From assembly GCF_001411475.1 (NCBI RefSeq), contig NZ_LLWH01000168.1, positions 1 through 38,300 on the forward strand: 38,300 bases of DNA, in the 5' to 3' direction. The notes beneath the pieces are model-generated. The model saw only the letters and a program-made list of their open reading frames with translations. It was not told the DNA's origin and searched no databases. The number at the start of each line of letters is the position of its first letter. The stretch's first letter is position 1. Below, in pieces: positions 16,327 through 24,376 of the stretch. Source of the stretch: Pseudomonas endophytica. Its GTDB lineage: Bacteria; Pseudomonadota; Gammaproteobacteria; Pseudomonadales; Pseudomonadaceae. The translations under genes were made by a program, and so were the position numbers.

Positions 16327-16521
16327 CTAATCGACCACGAGATCAAGCATATGCATCACTTGCTGATCGCTCAGTAAACCTTGGCTGACCAAGTGTTGAG
16401 CCAACAAAGAAACCAGTTTGGCAGTTCGATGGCCTTCGAGCTGTTTTAGCTCGGTCAAGGTGTTGTAAACCTTGCTGGAAGTGCACAAGCCTAAAGTGCG
16501 ATGCGGGTTTTGTGTCGGCAT
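16327..16521 (-). CDS. Small protein of unknown function (64 aa)
   Basis: A 64-residue, probably helical cytoplasmic protein (MPTQNPHRTLG... with TAKLVSLLAQHLVSQGLLSDQQVMHMLDLVV at the end, shown here as two segments: TAKLVSLLAQHLV and SQGLLSDQQVMHML). The ATG at 16521 has AAGGA about 8 nt upstream and is preferred to a longer reading starting at 16605. No domain was recognised. It lies 105 nt before its minus-strand neighbour and is likely a separate unit. Confidence 0.6.
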   Translation of the reverse strand: MPTQNPHRTLGLCTSSKVYNTLTELKQLEGHRTAKLVSLLAQHLVSQGLLSDQQVMHMLDLVVD

Positions 16522-16694
16522 AAAGGTCTTCCTTATTTTTATAGTCTGCGAATTGTTCCAGCGATTACGTCGTAAACATAAGCATTTTTGGTGCCATAGT
16601 TTCATCTAGCATTGTTTCCAGCCAATGACATTCGTAATGTCAATTCAAACCTAGCGGCAACTGAGCAAGCTTGCCGCATAGGCGTGGATAACGA

Positions 16695-17060
16695 TTACCA
16701 GCGAGGAGGGCCGTAATAACCCCGAGGAGGGCCGTAGTACGCCGGGTGTGGGCGGCCGTAATAGGCCGGTGCATAAACCGGCTGAGGTTGCACGTACACT
16801 GGCTGCGCTTGGTAGTACACCGGTTGTGGCTGTACATACACCGGTTGTGGCTGTACATACACCGGTTGTGGCTGCACGTAAACGGGGCGTTGTTCGTAAA
16901 TCGGGTGTTGCTGGCTGGCAACAATCGAACCAACAACCGTAGCGCCGACCACTGCACCAAATAGCGCTGGGCCAGCACCCCAACCACCGCCATGAGCGGA
17001 TGCTTGGCTAGCGACAGCCAAGGCGCCGATCAGCAAAGCAACTTTGGGGAAGGTACGCAT
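16695..17060 (-). CDS. Exported Pro/Gln/Tyr-repeat protein
   Basis: A 121-residue exported protein. Signal peptide MRTFPKVALLIGALAVASQA (cleavage near SASA-HGG), then a Gly-rich hydrophobic stretch (FGAVVGATVVGSIVAS), then degenerate repeats of PVYVQPQ and a tail of PAYYGPP-type repeats. The repeats are encoded by a near-perfect 21-bp tandem array. Such proteins are common in Pseudomonas; the function is unknown, though the glycine-zipper-like stretch could insert in the outer membrane. The start at 17060 is chosen for the signal peptide; a longer reading from 17102 is less likely. Confidence 0.75.
   Translation of the reverse strand: MRTFPKVALLIGALAVASQASAHGGGWGAGPALFGAVVGATVVGSIVASQQHPIYEQRPVYVQPQPVYVQPQPVYVQPQPVYYQAQPVYVQPQPVYAPAYYGRPHPAYYGPPRGYYGPPRW
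16817..16879. repeat. 21-bp in-frame tandem repeat
   Basis: Three consecutive units of ACACCGGTTGTGGCTGTACA(T): the first two are identical and the third differs at three positions near its end. Degenerate units flank them. Each unit encodes seven residues (PVYVQPQ), so copy-number change would not shift frame. Confidence 0.9.
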
Positions 17061-17285
17061 TTTGACGATTCCTCTGGTTTCAACCCACTTCTTAGCCTGC
17101 ACCAGGCCCTGTGAAATAGCGGGGATAGCATTAAGACCTTATTCCCAGAAAAAATTGCAAAATGTATCGGTAAAGTTTATGTAAGGTCTTTGTGAGCGCT
17201 GATTCGTTTCAGTGATCCCGTCAGGCGAATGCCTGCACCATTTTTGGCGGCTTGAGTCGCCTGTCTGAAAGGCTAGGAGATGCAG

Positions 17286-18104
17286 ATGCAAATGAATCCG
17301 AATAAAGATACCCGTCTGTGCATATCGCTGTCTGGCAGACCCGGGAATTTCGGACTGCGTTTCCATAATCATCTGTATGGTCAGTTAGACCTTAACTATT
17401 ACTACAAGGCTTTCGCCGCTCAGGATCTAGCGGGTGCAGTAGGCGGAATACGGGCTTTAGGCATTCGCGGCTGCGGTGTATCAATGCCTTTCAAGGAGGC
17501 GTGCATCGCTCTGGTGGATGAAATGGATCCTTCGGCGCAAGCGATTCAGTCGATCAACACTATCGTCAACACAGACGGACATCTAAAAGCTTACAACACC
17601 GATTACATCGCCATTGCTCAGTTGTTGCGTGACAACAACATCGCCAAGGACACAACCTTTGCCTTGCGTGGCAGCGGCGGTATGGCTAAGGCCGTGGCTT
17701 CAGCCTTGCGCGATGGGGGTTATCGTAATGGCTTGATCGTAGCTCGCAATCAAGCTTCGGGCTCAGCGCTTGCCGAGAGCTGTGGTTACTCGTGGCAAGC
17801 AGAGTTGGGTCAGCACAGGCCGCACATGCTGATTAACGTCACCCCGGTTGGCATGACGGGTGGGGCTGAGGCAAATGATCTGGCGTTTACTGAAGACGCT
17901 ATTGATCACGCCGATATTCTGTTTGATGTGGTTGCGATCCCTTCAGAAACGCCTTTGATCGTGCGCGGCCGTGAGCAAGGCAAACAGGTCATTACCGGCC
18001 TTGATGTCATTGCCATTCAGGCTTTGGAGCAGTTTGTGCTGTACACCGGTGTTCGGCCAACGCTTGAGCAGTTCGAGGCTGCGGTAGCGTTCGCACGCAG
18101 TTGA
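17286..18104 (+). CDS. Divergent shikimate dehydrogenase homologue
   Basis: A 272-residue member of the AroE/YdiB family (NAD(P)-dependent shikimate or quinate dehydrogenase). The catalytic lysine is in GCGVSMPFKEAC; the substrate Asn and Asp appear in INTIVN and AYNTDY; the dinucleotide loop is GSGGMAKAV. The usual NTDG is NTDY and the usual NVTxP is VSMP, so substrate or activity may differ from AroE. Three in-frame ATGs crowd the start; the second (17286) is chosen because it is 6 nt after GGAG. A terminator follows 6 nt after the stop. The main aroE gene is presumably elsewhere. Confidence 0.8.
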   Translation: MQMNPNKDTRLCISLSGRPGNFGLRFHNHLYGQLDLNYYYKAFAAQDLAGAVGGIRALGIRGCGVSMPFKEACIALVDEMDPSAQAIQSINTIVNTDGHLKAYNTDYIAIAQLLRDNNIAKDTTFALRGSGGMAKAVASALRDGGYRNGLIVARNQASGSALAESCGYSWQAELGQHRPHMLINVTPVGMTGGAEANDLAFTEDAIDHADILFDVVAIPSETPLIVRGREQGKQVITGLDVIAIQALEQFVLYTGVRPTLEQFEAAVAFARS

Positions 18105-18109
18105 GTGAG

Positions 18110-18145
18110 GTGTCGGACGAGGCGCAGCGTCCGACACAGCTTTTT
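18110..18145 (+). terminator. Terminator after the shikimate dehydrogenase homologue
   Basis: A perfect 10-bp stem GTGTCGGACG / CGTCCGACAC around an 8-nt loop, followed by AGCTTTTT. It lies between this gene and the convergent YceH-family gene. Confidence 0.88.
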
Positions 18146-18791
18146 ACTCGAGTTCTGCCAGACGCGCTTCGAGTGCGGCAATGCGAGCTTCGAGTGCTTC
18201 AAAGCGCTCCAGTGATACGCCTGAGTGGCTGCTGCTGCGTTCGGTAGGTTGCTGGCGGGCAGCGAGAATGGCCTCAATGTCTGCCGGGTCGCCCAGCGCA
18301 TGGGTATAACGATCTTCACGTTGGCCTGGCTGGCGTGGGATAAGCAGCGCTAAATCACGAGCAATTAACCGTTCGAGCTGATGCTGTACTTGCTCCGTAT
18401 CTTCAAAGTCATGCATACGGCTGCTACGTGTCAGTAACTCGCTAAGGGTTTGTGGGCCGCGCAAAAATAGCAAGCCCAGCAGTACAACCTGTGCAGGTAC
18501 TAGCTCAAGCGCTTTATCAGCTTTATGCTCCCAGCGATCAGCGCGGCTGCCCATCACCAGTCGAGTAAAACCGCGACCCTCAAGAGCGCGAAGGCCTTGC
18601 CCAACTTGACCTTGGGTAAGGCTCATTACCGGCTCGCGGCTGGTCTTCTGATTGCAGGCTAATACCAGTGCGTTGAGGGTCAGTGGGTAAGTTTCGGGGT
18701 GAGTGGCTTGTTTCTCAATCAAGGAACCGAGGATGCGGATTTCGGTGCTGTTTAGCCGAGGTCCGGTGTCGGTATCGTGTTCAGTGCTCAT
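18144..18791 (-). CDS. yceH: YceH-family protein (DUF480)
   Basis: A 215-residue cytoplasmic protein of the UPF0502/YceH family, of unknown molecular function. Family features visible are the N-terminal winged-helix region [20 protein letters not shown] and [19 protein letters not shown], and a C-terminal coiled coil built of [19 protein letters not shown]. The ATG at 18791 is preferred to the GTG three bases upstream because of AAGGA 7 nt before it. Confidence 0.9.
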   Translation of the reverse strand: MSTEHDTDTGPRLNSTEIRILGSLIEKQATHPETYPLTLNALVLACNQKTSREPVMSLTQGQVGQGLRALEGRGFTRLVMGSRADRWEHKADKALELVPAQVVLLGLLFLRGPQTLSELLTRSSRMHDFEDTEQVQHQLERLIARDLALLIPRQPGQREDRYTHALGDPADIEAILAARQQPTERSSSHSGVSLERFEALEARIAALEARLAELE

Positions 18792-18921
18792 CACGCTTTC
18801 CTTGTGCGTTGAAAAGCCTAGCCTAGGTCTATCTCTTGCAAAAAGACAAGCCGCTTTGTACGCATCGTATGCCTATAATCGCCGCACATTTAGTTCCCGC
18901 CCACAGACTGTCGAGACATTC

Positions 18922-19431
18922 ATGACTATCTCTCTGTACGCTGCTTCCGTTCCTGTATTCAAACAAATGCTTAACGCCCTGAGCGGTGTTTTGAGCAAAG
19001 CTGAAGCTCACGCCGCAGCCAAGAACATTGATCCAAGCGTGTTCTTGCAAGCACGCTTGGCCCCAGACATGTTCCCGCTGGTGCGTCAGGTGCAAATCGC
19101 CGTAGATTTCAGCAAAGGTGTGTCGGGTCGCTTGGCAGAAATTGAGTTGCCTAAGTACGACGACAGCGAAGTGACATTTGCAGACCTGCAAACATTAATC
19201 AGCAAGGTCCTGACGTTTATTGATGGCATCAAGCCCGAGCAAATCGACGGCAAAGAAGGGATCGAAATCATCACCCGCCAAGGCACGCCAAAAGAAAAGC
19301 GCTTTACCGGCCAGTCTTACCTGCTGACTTATGGCCTGCCGCAGTTCTTTTTCCACGTGACGACCGCCTACGCGATCCTTCGCCACAACGGCGTTGAAGT
19401 CGGTAAGCGCGACTACATGGGTGCGTTCTAA
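18922..19431 (+). CDS. DUF1993-family protein
   Basis: A 169-residue cytoplasmic helical-bundle protein of the DUF1993 family (DinB-like fold suspected for the family). It matches in length and in the conserved beginning MTISLYAASVPVFKQMLNAL, the FPLVRQVQIA region and the C-terminal FFFHVTTAYAILRHNGVEVG. Function unknown. Reading could be extended upstream to 18703 but this would run through the divergent yceH promoter and lacks homology to the family. Confidence 0.85.
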   Translation: MTISLYAASVPVFKQMLNALSGVLSKAEAHAAAKNIDPSVFLQARLAPDMFPLVRQVQIAVDFSKGVSGRLAEIELPKYDDSEVTFADLQTLISKVLTFIDGIKPEQIDGKEGIEIITRQGTPKEKRFTGQSYLLTYGLPQFFFHVTTAYAILRHNGVEVGKRDYMGAF

Positions 19432-19470
19432 AGGTTTAATGGTCTGCGCTGAGTAGCGCACAACGTTACA

Positions 19471-19499
19471 ACTCAGGAGCGTCAGTGGCGCTCCTGAGT
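19471..19499. terminator. Bidirectional terminator DUF1993/sstT
   Basis: A perfect 11-bp stem ACTCAGGAGCG / CGCTCCTGAGT with a TCAGTGG loop, between two convergent genes. No T-run follows, but its position and stability fit shared termination. Confidence 0.65.
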
Positions 19500-19508
19500 G
19501 TGCAGATC

Positions 19509-20729
19509 TTAAGCGTGGTCTTCTTTGGCCAAGCAGGCTGCCGCGGTGAACAACACGTCCGTTGACGAGTTAAGTGCGGTTTCAGCCGAATCCTGCAGGA
19601 TGCCGATGATGAATCCTACGGCCACGACCTGCATCGCAATTTCGCTCGGGATACCGAACAGGCTGCACGCCAACGGAATCAATAGCAGCGACCCGCCTGC
19701 CACACCCGAGGCGCCACAAGCGCATATCGCTGCCATCACGCTTAGCAAGATAGCGGTCGGCACATCCACCTCAATTCCCAGTGTATGCACGGCAGCTAAG
19801 GTCAAAACGGTAATGGTGATCGCTGCGCCCGCCATATTGATGGTTGCGCCCAGAGGGATGGACACCGAGTAAGTGTCTTCATGCAGGCCCAAGCGCTCGC
19901 TCAATGCCATATTGACCGGGATGTTGGCCGCGGAGCTGCGGGTGAAAAACGCGGTAATGCCGCTTTCGCGCAAGCACATAAAGACCAGCGGGTACGGATT
20001 ACGGCGCAACTTCCAGAACACGATCAGTGGGTTGACCACCAAGGCCACGAACAGCATGCAACCTATCAGCACAGTGAGCAGGTGCAAGTAGCCCAGCAGC
20101 GCGCCAAAGCCTGAGGTCGCAAGCGTAGAAGCGACAAGACCGAAGATCCCTAGGGGAGCAAAGCGAATGACCACGCGCACGATTAAGGTGACGCCGTTGG
20201 ACAAATCGCTGAGTACGGTGCGGGTAGTTTCGCCTGCATGGCGAATAGCTATACCCATGCCAATAGCCCACGCCAGGACGCCAATGAAGTTAGCGTTCAT
20301 GAGCGCACTGACCGGGTTGTCGACCACGCTCAACAGCAAGCTTTGCAATACCTCGCTGATGCCGCCAGGCGCGGACACGGCGATATTTTCAGTGACCAGT
20401 ACCAAGTTGGACGGGAACAACATGCTGGCAATAACTGCCACCACGGCCGCCGCAAAGGTGCCGAACAAATACAACACGAGGATCGGTCGGATGTGAGTTT
20501 CCTGCCCGTGCTTGTGGTTGGCAATCGAGGCCATCACCAGGACAAACACCAGAATCGGTGCAACGGCTTTCAAAGCGCTGACGAACACTTTGCCGATGAA
20601 GGCCACTGAAAGTGCCGCAGCAGGCGCCAGCCAGGCCAGTAAAATACCGGCAATCAGACCGATGACAATTTGGGTCACCAGGCTGGTGCGTTTGAGCGTT
20701 TGCAGCAGGGTAGGAGGAGCGTCAGTCAT
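19509..20729 (-). CDS. sstT: Serine/threonine:sodium symporter SstT
   Basis: Inner-membrane Na+-coupled importer of serine and threonine, dicarboxylate/amino-acid:cation symporter family. 406 residues from the ATG at 20729 ([20 protein letters not shown]), with eight hydrophobic segments and two hairpin loops. Family signatures seen: [40 protein letters not shown] (as [18 protein letters not shown]) and the C-terminal [15 protein letters not shown] 12-residue longer start exists but the ATG at 20729 has a GAGA ribosome-like element and matches homologues. Confidence 0.94.
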   Translation of the reverse strand: MTDAPPTLLQTLKRTSLVTQIVIGLIAGILLAWLAPAAALSVAFIGKVFVSALKAVAPILVFVLVMASIANHKHGQETHIRPILVLYLFGTFAAAVVAVIASMLFPSNLVLVTENIAVSAPGGISEVLQSLLLSVVDNPVSALMNANFIGVLAWAIGMGIAIRHAGETTRTVLSDLSNGVTLIVRVVIRFAPLGIFGLVASTLATSGFGALLGYLHLLTVLIGCMLFVALVVNPLIVFWKLRRNPYPLVFMCLRESGITAFFTRSSAANIPVNMALSERLGLHEDTYSVSIPLGATINMAGAAITITVLTLAAVHTLGIEVDVPTAILLSVMAAICACGASGVAGGSLLLIPLACSLFGIPSEIAMQVVAVGFIIGILQDSAETALNSSTDVLFTAAACLAKEDHA

Positions 20730-20992
20730 GTGTGTGTCTCTAGTTGTTGTGGATGGCGCATTCAAACCCTAGCCGACTCAGCATAGGCTCGCAGGCACCC
20801 TATGCCCGCAGATGCACTTAATTAGCTTGAGTTAAGCAGAGAGGAGGATCGCGTTTAATTGTGCGTGCTGAGCACGTCTATTTAACTAAGACTTGAACGG
20901 GGCCGGACTTTACCATACCCAAGCGGGTGCTTTCCCGTGTCGATCCTATTGGCGGTCTTGCTAATGACCATCACGCCGCAACTTGCCAGCGC

Positions 20993-21898
20993 CTAATCCC
21001 GGGTTTCTGTAAACAATTCACGTCGCGCGCCTTCGGTAATCGCAACGATCCCGGGGTGACGGATCTTGCGTTCGACGGTGATGGCGTAGAACGATTCGGT
21101 GACCGCCTCAGTTTGGCCGATGAGCTCAACGTCAAATTGGCGCATGACTTCGTTGGCGATTACGCTGGGTGCGATAAAAACGCCAATTCCAGACTGGCCG
21201 AATGCCTGCATGAGGGCGCTGTCATCGAACTCACCGACAATTCTTGGTTGGATTTTCAGCTCTGCCAGCCAACGCAACAAGCGCGTGCGGATCACCGTTC
21301 CCGGCCCTGGGATCAGCAGTGGCGCACCTTGCAGGCACTGTGGAAAGTTTTCCGCATACTCCAAGGCCAGGCCCGAGGTCGCAAAAAAACTGATACCGCA
21401 TTCGCCAAGCTTTTGACTTAGGCCTTTAATGTCTAAATGGGTAGGCATTGGGCTGTCGGAGATCACCAAGTCCAAGCGTTGGATAGCCAAGTCAGCCAAA
21501 AGCCGATCCAATTTGTCCTCGCGGCAGGTGATGCGTATGGGTTTATCGAGCACCATGGTGGGTGCGATCAAGCGGTACACAATCGACTTGGGCACCACAT
21601 CGGCAACGCCTACTCTAAAGAGAAGTTGCTGCTCGTTCGGCGCCATGCGCAGCATACTTTCCAGTTCGCCGCCGACTTGGAAGATCTGTTCGGCATAGGG
21701 TAAAACTTGACGTCCGGTTTCTGTCAGCTCCAATTGGCGTCCGACTCGGCGAAACAACGCTAGGCCATAGGTGTCTTCCAGTAGGCTGATTTGCCCGCTG
21801 ATGGTTTGAGCGGTGAGGTTTAATTGTTCGCAGGCGCGCACAATGCTGCCAGTCTTGGCAACGACCCAAAAGTAATGGAGCTGGCGATAATTGAGCAT
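20993..21898 (-). CDS. nhaR: LysR-family activator NhaR
   Basis: LysR-type transcription factor, 301 residues. The N-terminal winged helix MLNYRQLHYFWVVAKTGSIV and LNLTAQTISGQISLLE match the NhaR subgroup, which has RQL.YFW and QTISGQI where other LysR proteins have different residues. The rest is the periplasmic-binding-protein-like effector domain. In E. coli NhaR activates the nhaA antiporter gene in response to Na+, but no nhaA is visible here. It is divergent from a small lipoprotein gene, which may be a target. Confidence 0.9.
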   Translation of the reverse strand: MLNYRQLHYFWVVAKTGSIVRACEQLNLTAQTISGQISLLEDTYGLALFRRVGRQLELTETGRQVLPYAEQIFQVGGELESMLRMAPNEQQLLFRVGVADVVPKSIVYRLIAPTMVLDKPIRITCREDKLDRLLADLAIQRLDLVISDSPMPTHLDIKGLSQKLGECGISFFATSGLALEYAENFPQCLQGAPLLIPGPGTVIRTRLLRWLAELKIQPRIVGEFDDSALMQAFGQSGIGVFIAPSVIANEVMRQFDVELIGQTEAVTESFYAITVERKIRHPGIVAITEGARRELFTETRD

Positions 21899-22033
21899 AG
21901 ATTCACAATAGTTCGTAAAAACCGAAGTATAACGCTTAAAAAAACGAATTTTTCTGAAGTGTTTGGCTCTCTAAAATCGCGCGTTATCCGCAGGCCACAG
22001 TTTTGGTGGCAGGTTTTAAGAAGGTAAATCACC

Positions 22034-22276
22034 ATGAATTTTCAAAACACAGCTTACGCAGCGTTGTTGGCATCCAGCCTGTTGCTAATCGGCGGATGTG
22101 ATCAAGCTGAAAAAGCAGCGCAACAAATGATCAGCAAAACGGCTGAGGCTGCCAAACAGGCCATTGATGACACGCATAAAGCGGCTGAGCAGGCACTCAA
22201 TGAAGCCACCGGAGGGCGCTTGATTGAACAAGAGCAGCCGGAGAAAGAGCGTAAAGAGTCGTCGCACACTATTTAA
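22034..22276 (+). CDS. Small lipoprotein with helical repeats
   Basis: An 80-residue lipoprotein: signal with lipobox LLIGG-C (Cys22). The residue after Cys is Asp, which by the E. coli +2 rule would keep it in the inner membrane, although Pseudomonas rules differ. The mature part has alternating Ala/Lys/Glu helices ([19 protein letters not shown]...). The function is unknown. The terC-like gene follows 29 nt later, so the two may share an operon. Confidence 0.75.
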   Translation: MNFQNTAYAALLASSLLLIGGCDQAEKAAQQMISKTAEAAKQAIDDTHKAAEQALNEATGGRLIEQEQPEKERKESSHTI

Positions 22277-22305
22277 ATTGTCTTACTGAGAGTCAGAACG
22301 CACCT

Positions 22306-23061
22306 ATGGAATACCTTTTAGAACTGGCGGCCAGCCCTACGGCCTGGATTGCTCTGGCCACCTTGATTGTGATGGAGGTTGTGCTTGGGATCGACAACCT
22401 GATCTTTATCTCGATTCTGACCAATAAGCTGCCAGAGCAATTTCGTACCCGAGCTCGACGCATCGGTATTGGTTTAGCGCTGATTCTGCGTCTGGGTTTG
22501 CTGAGTACCATCGCCTACATCGTGCAACTGACCACGCCGGTGTTTGAAGTGTTAGGGCAGGCGTTCTCTTGGAAGGACATGATTTTGATCGCGGGTGGCT
22601 TGTTCCTAGTGTGGAAAGCGACCAGCGAAATTCATCACAACATGAGCCTCCAAGCTGAGGAAAAGACCAACAGTGTGGCGTCCAAAGTGACCGTTGGCTT
22701 TGCTGCTGCTATCGGTCAGATCCTGATGTTGGACCTGGTATTTTCCATCGACAGTATCGTCACGGCTGTGGGTATGACTGAGCATTTGCCGATCATGGTC
22801 ATTGCTGTAGTGGTTGCGGTGCTGGTGATGCTGTTGGCTTCTGAGCCTCTGGCCAAGTTCATCAATGAGAACCCAACGGTGGTGATGTTGGCGTTGGCGT
22901 TCTTGATCATGATCGGTATGACCTTGATCGCTGAAGGTTTCGGCGCTCATGTGCCTAAAGGCTATGTGTATGCGGCCATGGCGTTCTCAGCCACGGTTGA
23001 AACACTGAACATCCTCGCGCGTCGAGCGCGGGAGAAGCGCGAATCTGCAGTGGTTAAATAA
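22306..23061 (+). CDS. TerC/YoaE-family membrane protein
   Basis: A 251-residue integral membrane protein of the TerC family (YkoY/YoaE subgroup), with seven predicted membrane segments. The family motifs are [11 protein letters not shown] (helix 1) and [14 protein letters not shown] (helix 4), whose acidic residues likely bind metal. TerC proteins have been linked to tellurite tolerance and to Mn2+ export in several bacteria; which applies here is unknown. A strong terminator follows. Confidence 0.9.
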   Translation: MEYLLELAASPTAWIALATLIVMEVVLGIDNLIFISILTNKLPEQFRTRARRIGIGLALILRLGLLSTIAYIVQLTTPVFEVLGQAFSWKDMILIAGGLFLVWKATSEIHHNMSLQAEEKTNSVASKVTVGFAAAIGQILMLDLVFSIDSIVTAVGMTEHLPIMVIAVVVAVLVMLLASEPLAKFINENPTVVMLALAFLIMIGMTLIAEGFGAHVPKGYVYAAMAFSATVETLNILARRAREKRESAVVK

Positions 23062-23077
23062 CCCTAGGTTCACGCTC

Positions 23078-23115
23078 AAAACCGTCCATCGCTAACGTGA
23101 TGGGCGGTTTTTTTT
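23078..23115 (+). terminator. Terminator after terC-family gene
   Basis: AAACCGTCCATC pairs with GATGGGCGGTTT (one mismatch) around GCTAACGT, followed by a run of T. Confidence 0.92.
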
Positions 23116-23124
23116 GCCAGCGCT

Positions 23125-23292
23125 TTAGTGGGCGCTGGCAGTATTGGCCGGGGTGCGGTCTGGTTTGTTTTGCGGTTTTGGCTGAGGTTGCGGGGAGTGA
23201 TGGCGGCTGATGCGCATCAGACCCCAAAGCATTGCGGCGGCGACAGCTAACCAGCCTGTGATCAGCAAGATGATGGTCAATGTCGGGCTCAT
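23125..23292 (-). CDS. Small single-pass membrane protein (55 aa)
   Basis: A 55-residue protein with one N-terminal membrane segment (LTIILLITGWLAVAAAML) and a Pro/Gln/His-rich tail (HHSPQPQPKPQNKPDR). The start is fixed by a clear AAAGGAGG ribosome site 6 nt before the ATG at 23292. No known family. It converges on the terC-family gene with a terminator between them. Confidence 0.7.
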   Translation of the reverse strand: MSPTLTIILLITGWLAVAAAMLWGLMRISRHHSPQPQPKPQNKPDRTPANTASAH

Positions 23293-23472
23293 ACGTGCCT
23301 CCTTTGCCCACAACGGGCATAAACACTGTATAGATGACAGTCTAGCGTGGGCAGTGTTTCAGTCTATTGACCAAAGGTCGTGGTGCATCAATTGATTGGC
23401 TCTATGCCTGCGCTTTGACTGTACTTTAAAGCTATACCTTGCATTGCTGGCACCCTATGATCGACGCCCATG

Positions 23473-23490
23473 TCAGGCCTTGCGGCCTGA
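23473..23490. other. Short perfect hairpin
   Basis: TCAGGCC-TTGC-GGCCTGA, a 7-bp stem with tetraloop, 23 nt before the start of the C39-like lipoprotein gene. No T-run. It could lie in the leader of that gene. Function unknown. Confidence 0.5.
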
Positions 23491-23512
23491 CGATCATTCA
23501 AAGCGAGGGAGT

Positions 23513-24190
23513 ATGCAGGGAGTGACTGGATTGAGATCGGTGCGTCTTTGGCTGGTAGCTGCACTGGCGGTGGCCGTAGTGGGATGTGCCAGTGTTGACC
23601 AGACAGGGATGCGTGGCTTACCAGAAAGGGTTGAGCTTCACGGTGTGCCCTTTTTTCGCGGCAATGCTTATCAAAGTGGCCCGCAGGTATTGGCGAGCAT
23701 GCTGGGCGAGCAACGCATCAGAATCACCCCAGGTCTTTTGACCAAGCCATTAAAGCTGCCAGAGGCTGAGTCATCGCTGCAAGACAACATGGAGCAACTG
23801 GCCGGGCAGTATGGGTTGATGGTGTACCGGTTAGATCCTTCTCTCTCGGCATTAATGGCCCAAGTTGCAGCGGGCCATCCGGTGATGGTGCGCTTTATGG
23901 ACGGACGAATCTGGAGTGAGCCGCGCTACGCAGTGCTCGCCGGTTATGATCGCAACAAGCAAACCGTTTTGTTGCGAGCGGGCATGGAACGACGCCGCAT
24001 CATGGACTTCAATGAGTTTGAGTCCAGCTGGAAAGACGCCGGCAATTGGGCCGTATTGATCGTGGCTCCAGACCAATTGCCGGTCAACGTAGACAAAGGT
24101 CGCTGGCTAAAAGCCGCTAATGATTTAACTCGCTCAGGCCAAGAAATGGCAGGTCTCAAGGCCGTAAAAGCATTAGAAGCGCAGAAGTAA
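23513..24190 (+). CDS. Peptidase C39-like lipoprotein, catalytic residues absent
   Basis: A 225-residue lipoprotein: lipobox VVG-C (Cys25). The region from HGVPFFRGNAY to VLIVAP (about residues 43-190) follows the pattern of C39-like cysteine peptidases (Q...CGPxxLAxxL, ...HYAVVxGYD). In this protein the Gln is present (Gln54) but the next residue is Ser55 rather than Cys, and the usual His is Arg138 (EPRYAVLAGYD), so it should not be a peptidase. It may bind peptides or act as a scaffold; this is inference. The ATG at 23513 has a GAGG 5 nt upstream. Confidence 0.7.
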   Translation: MQGVTGLRSVRLWLVAALAVAVVGCASVDQTGMRGLPERVELHGVPFFRGNAYQSGPQVLASMLGEQRIRITPGLLTKPLKLPEAESSLQDNMEQLAGQYGLMVYRLDPSLSALMAQVAAGHPVMVRFMDGRIWSEPRYAVLAGYDRNKQTVLLRAGMERRRIMDFNEFESSWKDAGNWAVLIVAPDQLPVNVDKGRWLKAANDLTRSGQEMAGLKAVKALEAQK

Positions 24191-24216
24191 ATCCTTTCTG
24201 GAGGGCCCCCCCAAAA

Positions 24217-24303
24217 GATCGCAAAGATGGGCTGTAGGAGCTGCCGCAGGCTGCGATCTTTGTTTTTAACGATCAAAAGATCGTGAGCAAGCTCACTCCT
24301 ACA
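24217..24303. repeat. REPIN, copy A
   Basis: Left arm TGTAGGAGCTGCCGCAGG (from 24233) and right arm ending GCTCACTCCTACA (to 24303) are inverted relatives, with GATCTTTG...AACGATCAAAAGATC between them. The flank GCAAAGATGGGC before the left arm is also shared with copy B at 26154-26237. It lies in the gap between the C39-like gene and puuB. Confidence 0.8.
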
Positions 24304-24376
24304 AAAAGCAGAAGCAGCGCCGGTTATAGCCGCAGCAGCGCAGATGACACAAAAAAGATGGCAAGCTCGCTCCAGA

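Noticed and set aside
16626..16642. Inverted repeat TGACATT-CGT-AATGTCA
   Set aside because: Short, placed between two minus-strand small genes without T-run or promoter context; could be a weak terminator or operator but I cannot support either.
16817..16879. Regular 21-bp repeats considered as a CRISPR array
   Set aside because: Repeats are contiguous without unique spacers and encode in-frame PVYVQPQ units; no cas genes nearby.
17222..17235. Hairpin CAGGC-GAAT-GCCTG before the shikimate dehydrogenase homologue
   Set aside because: Only 5 bp and too far from T-runs to call a terminator; may be chance.
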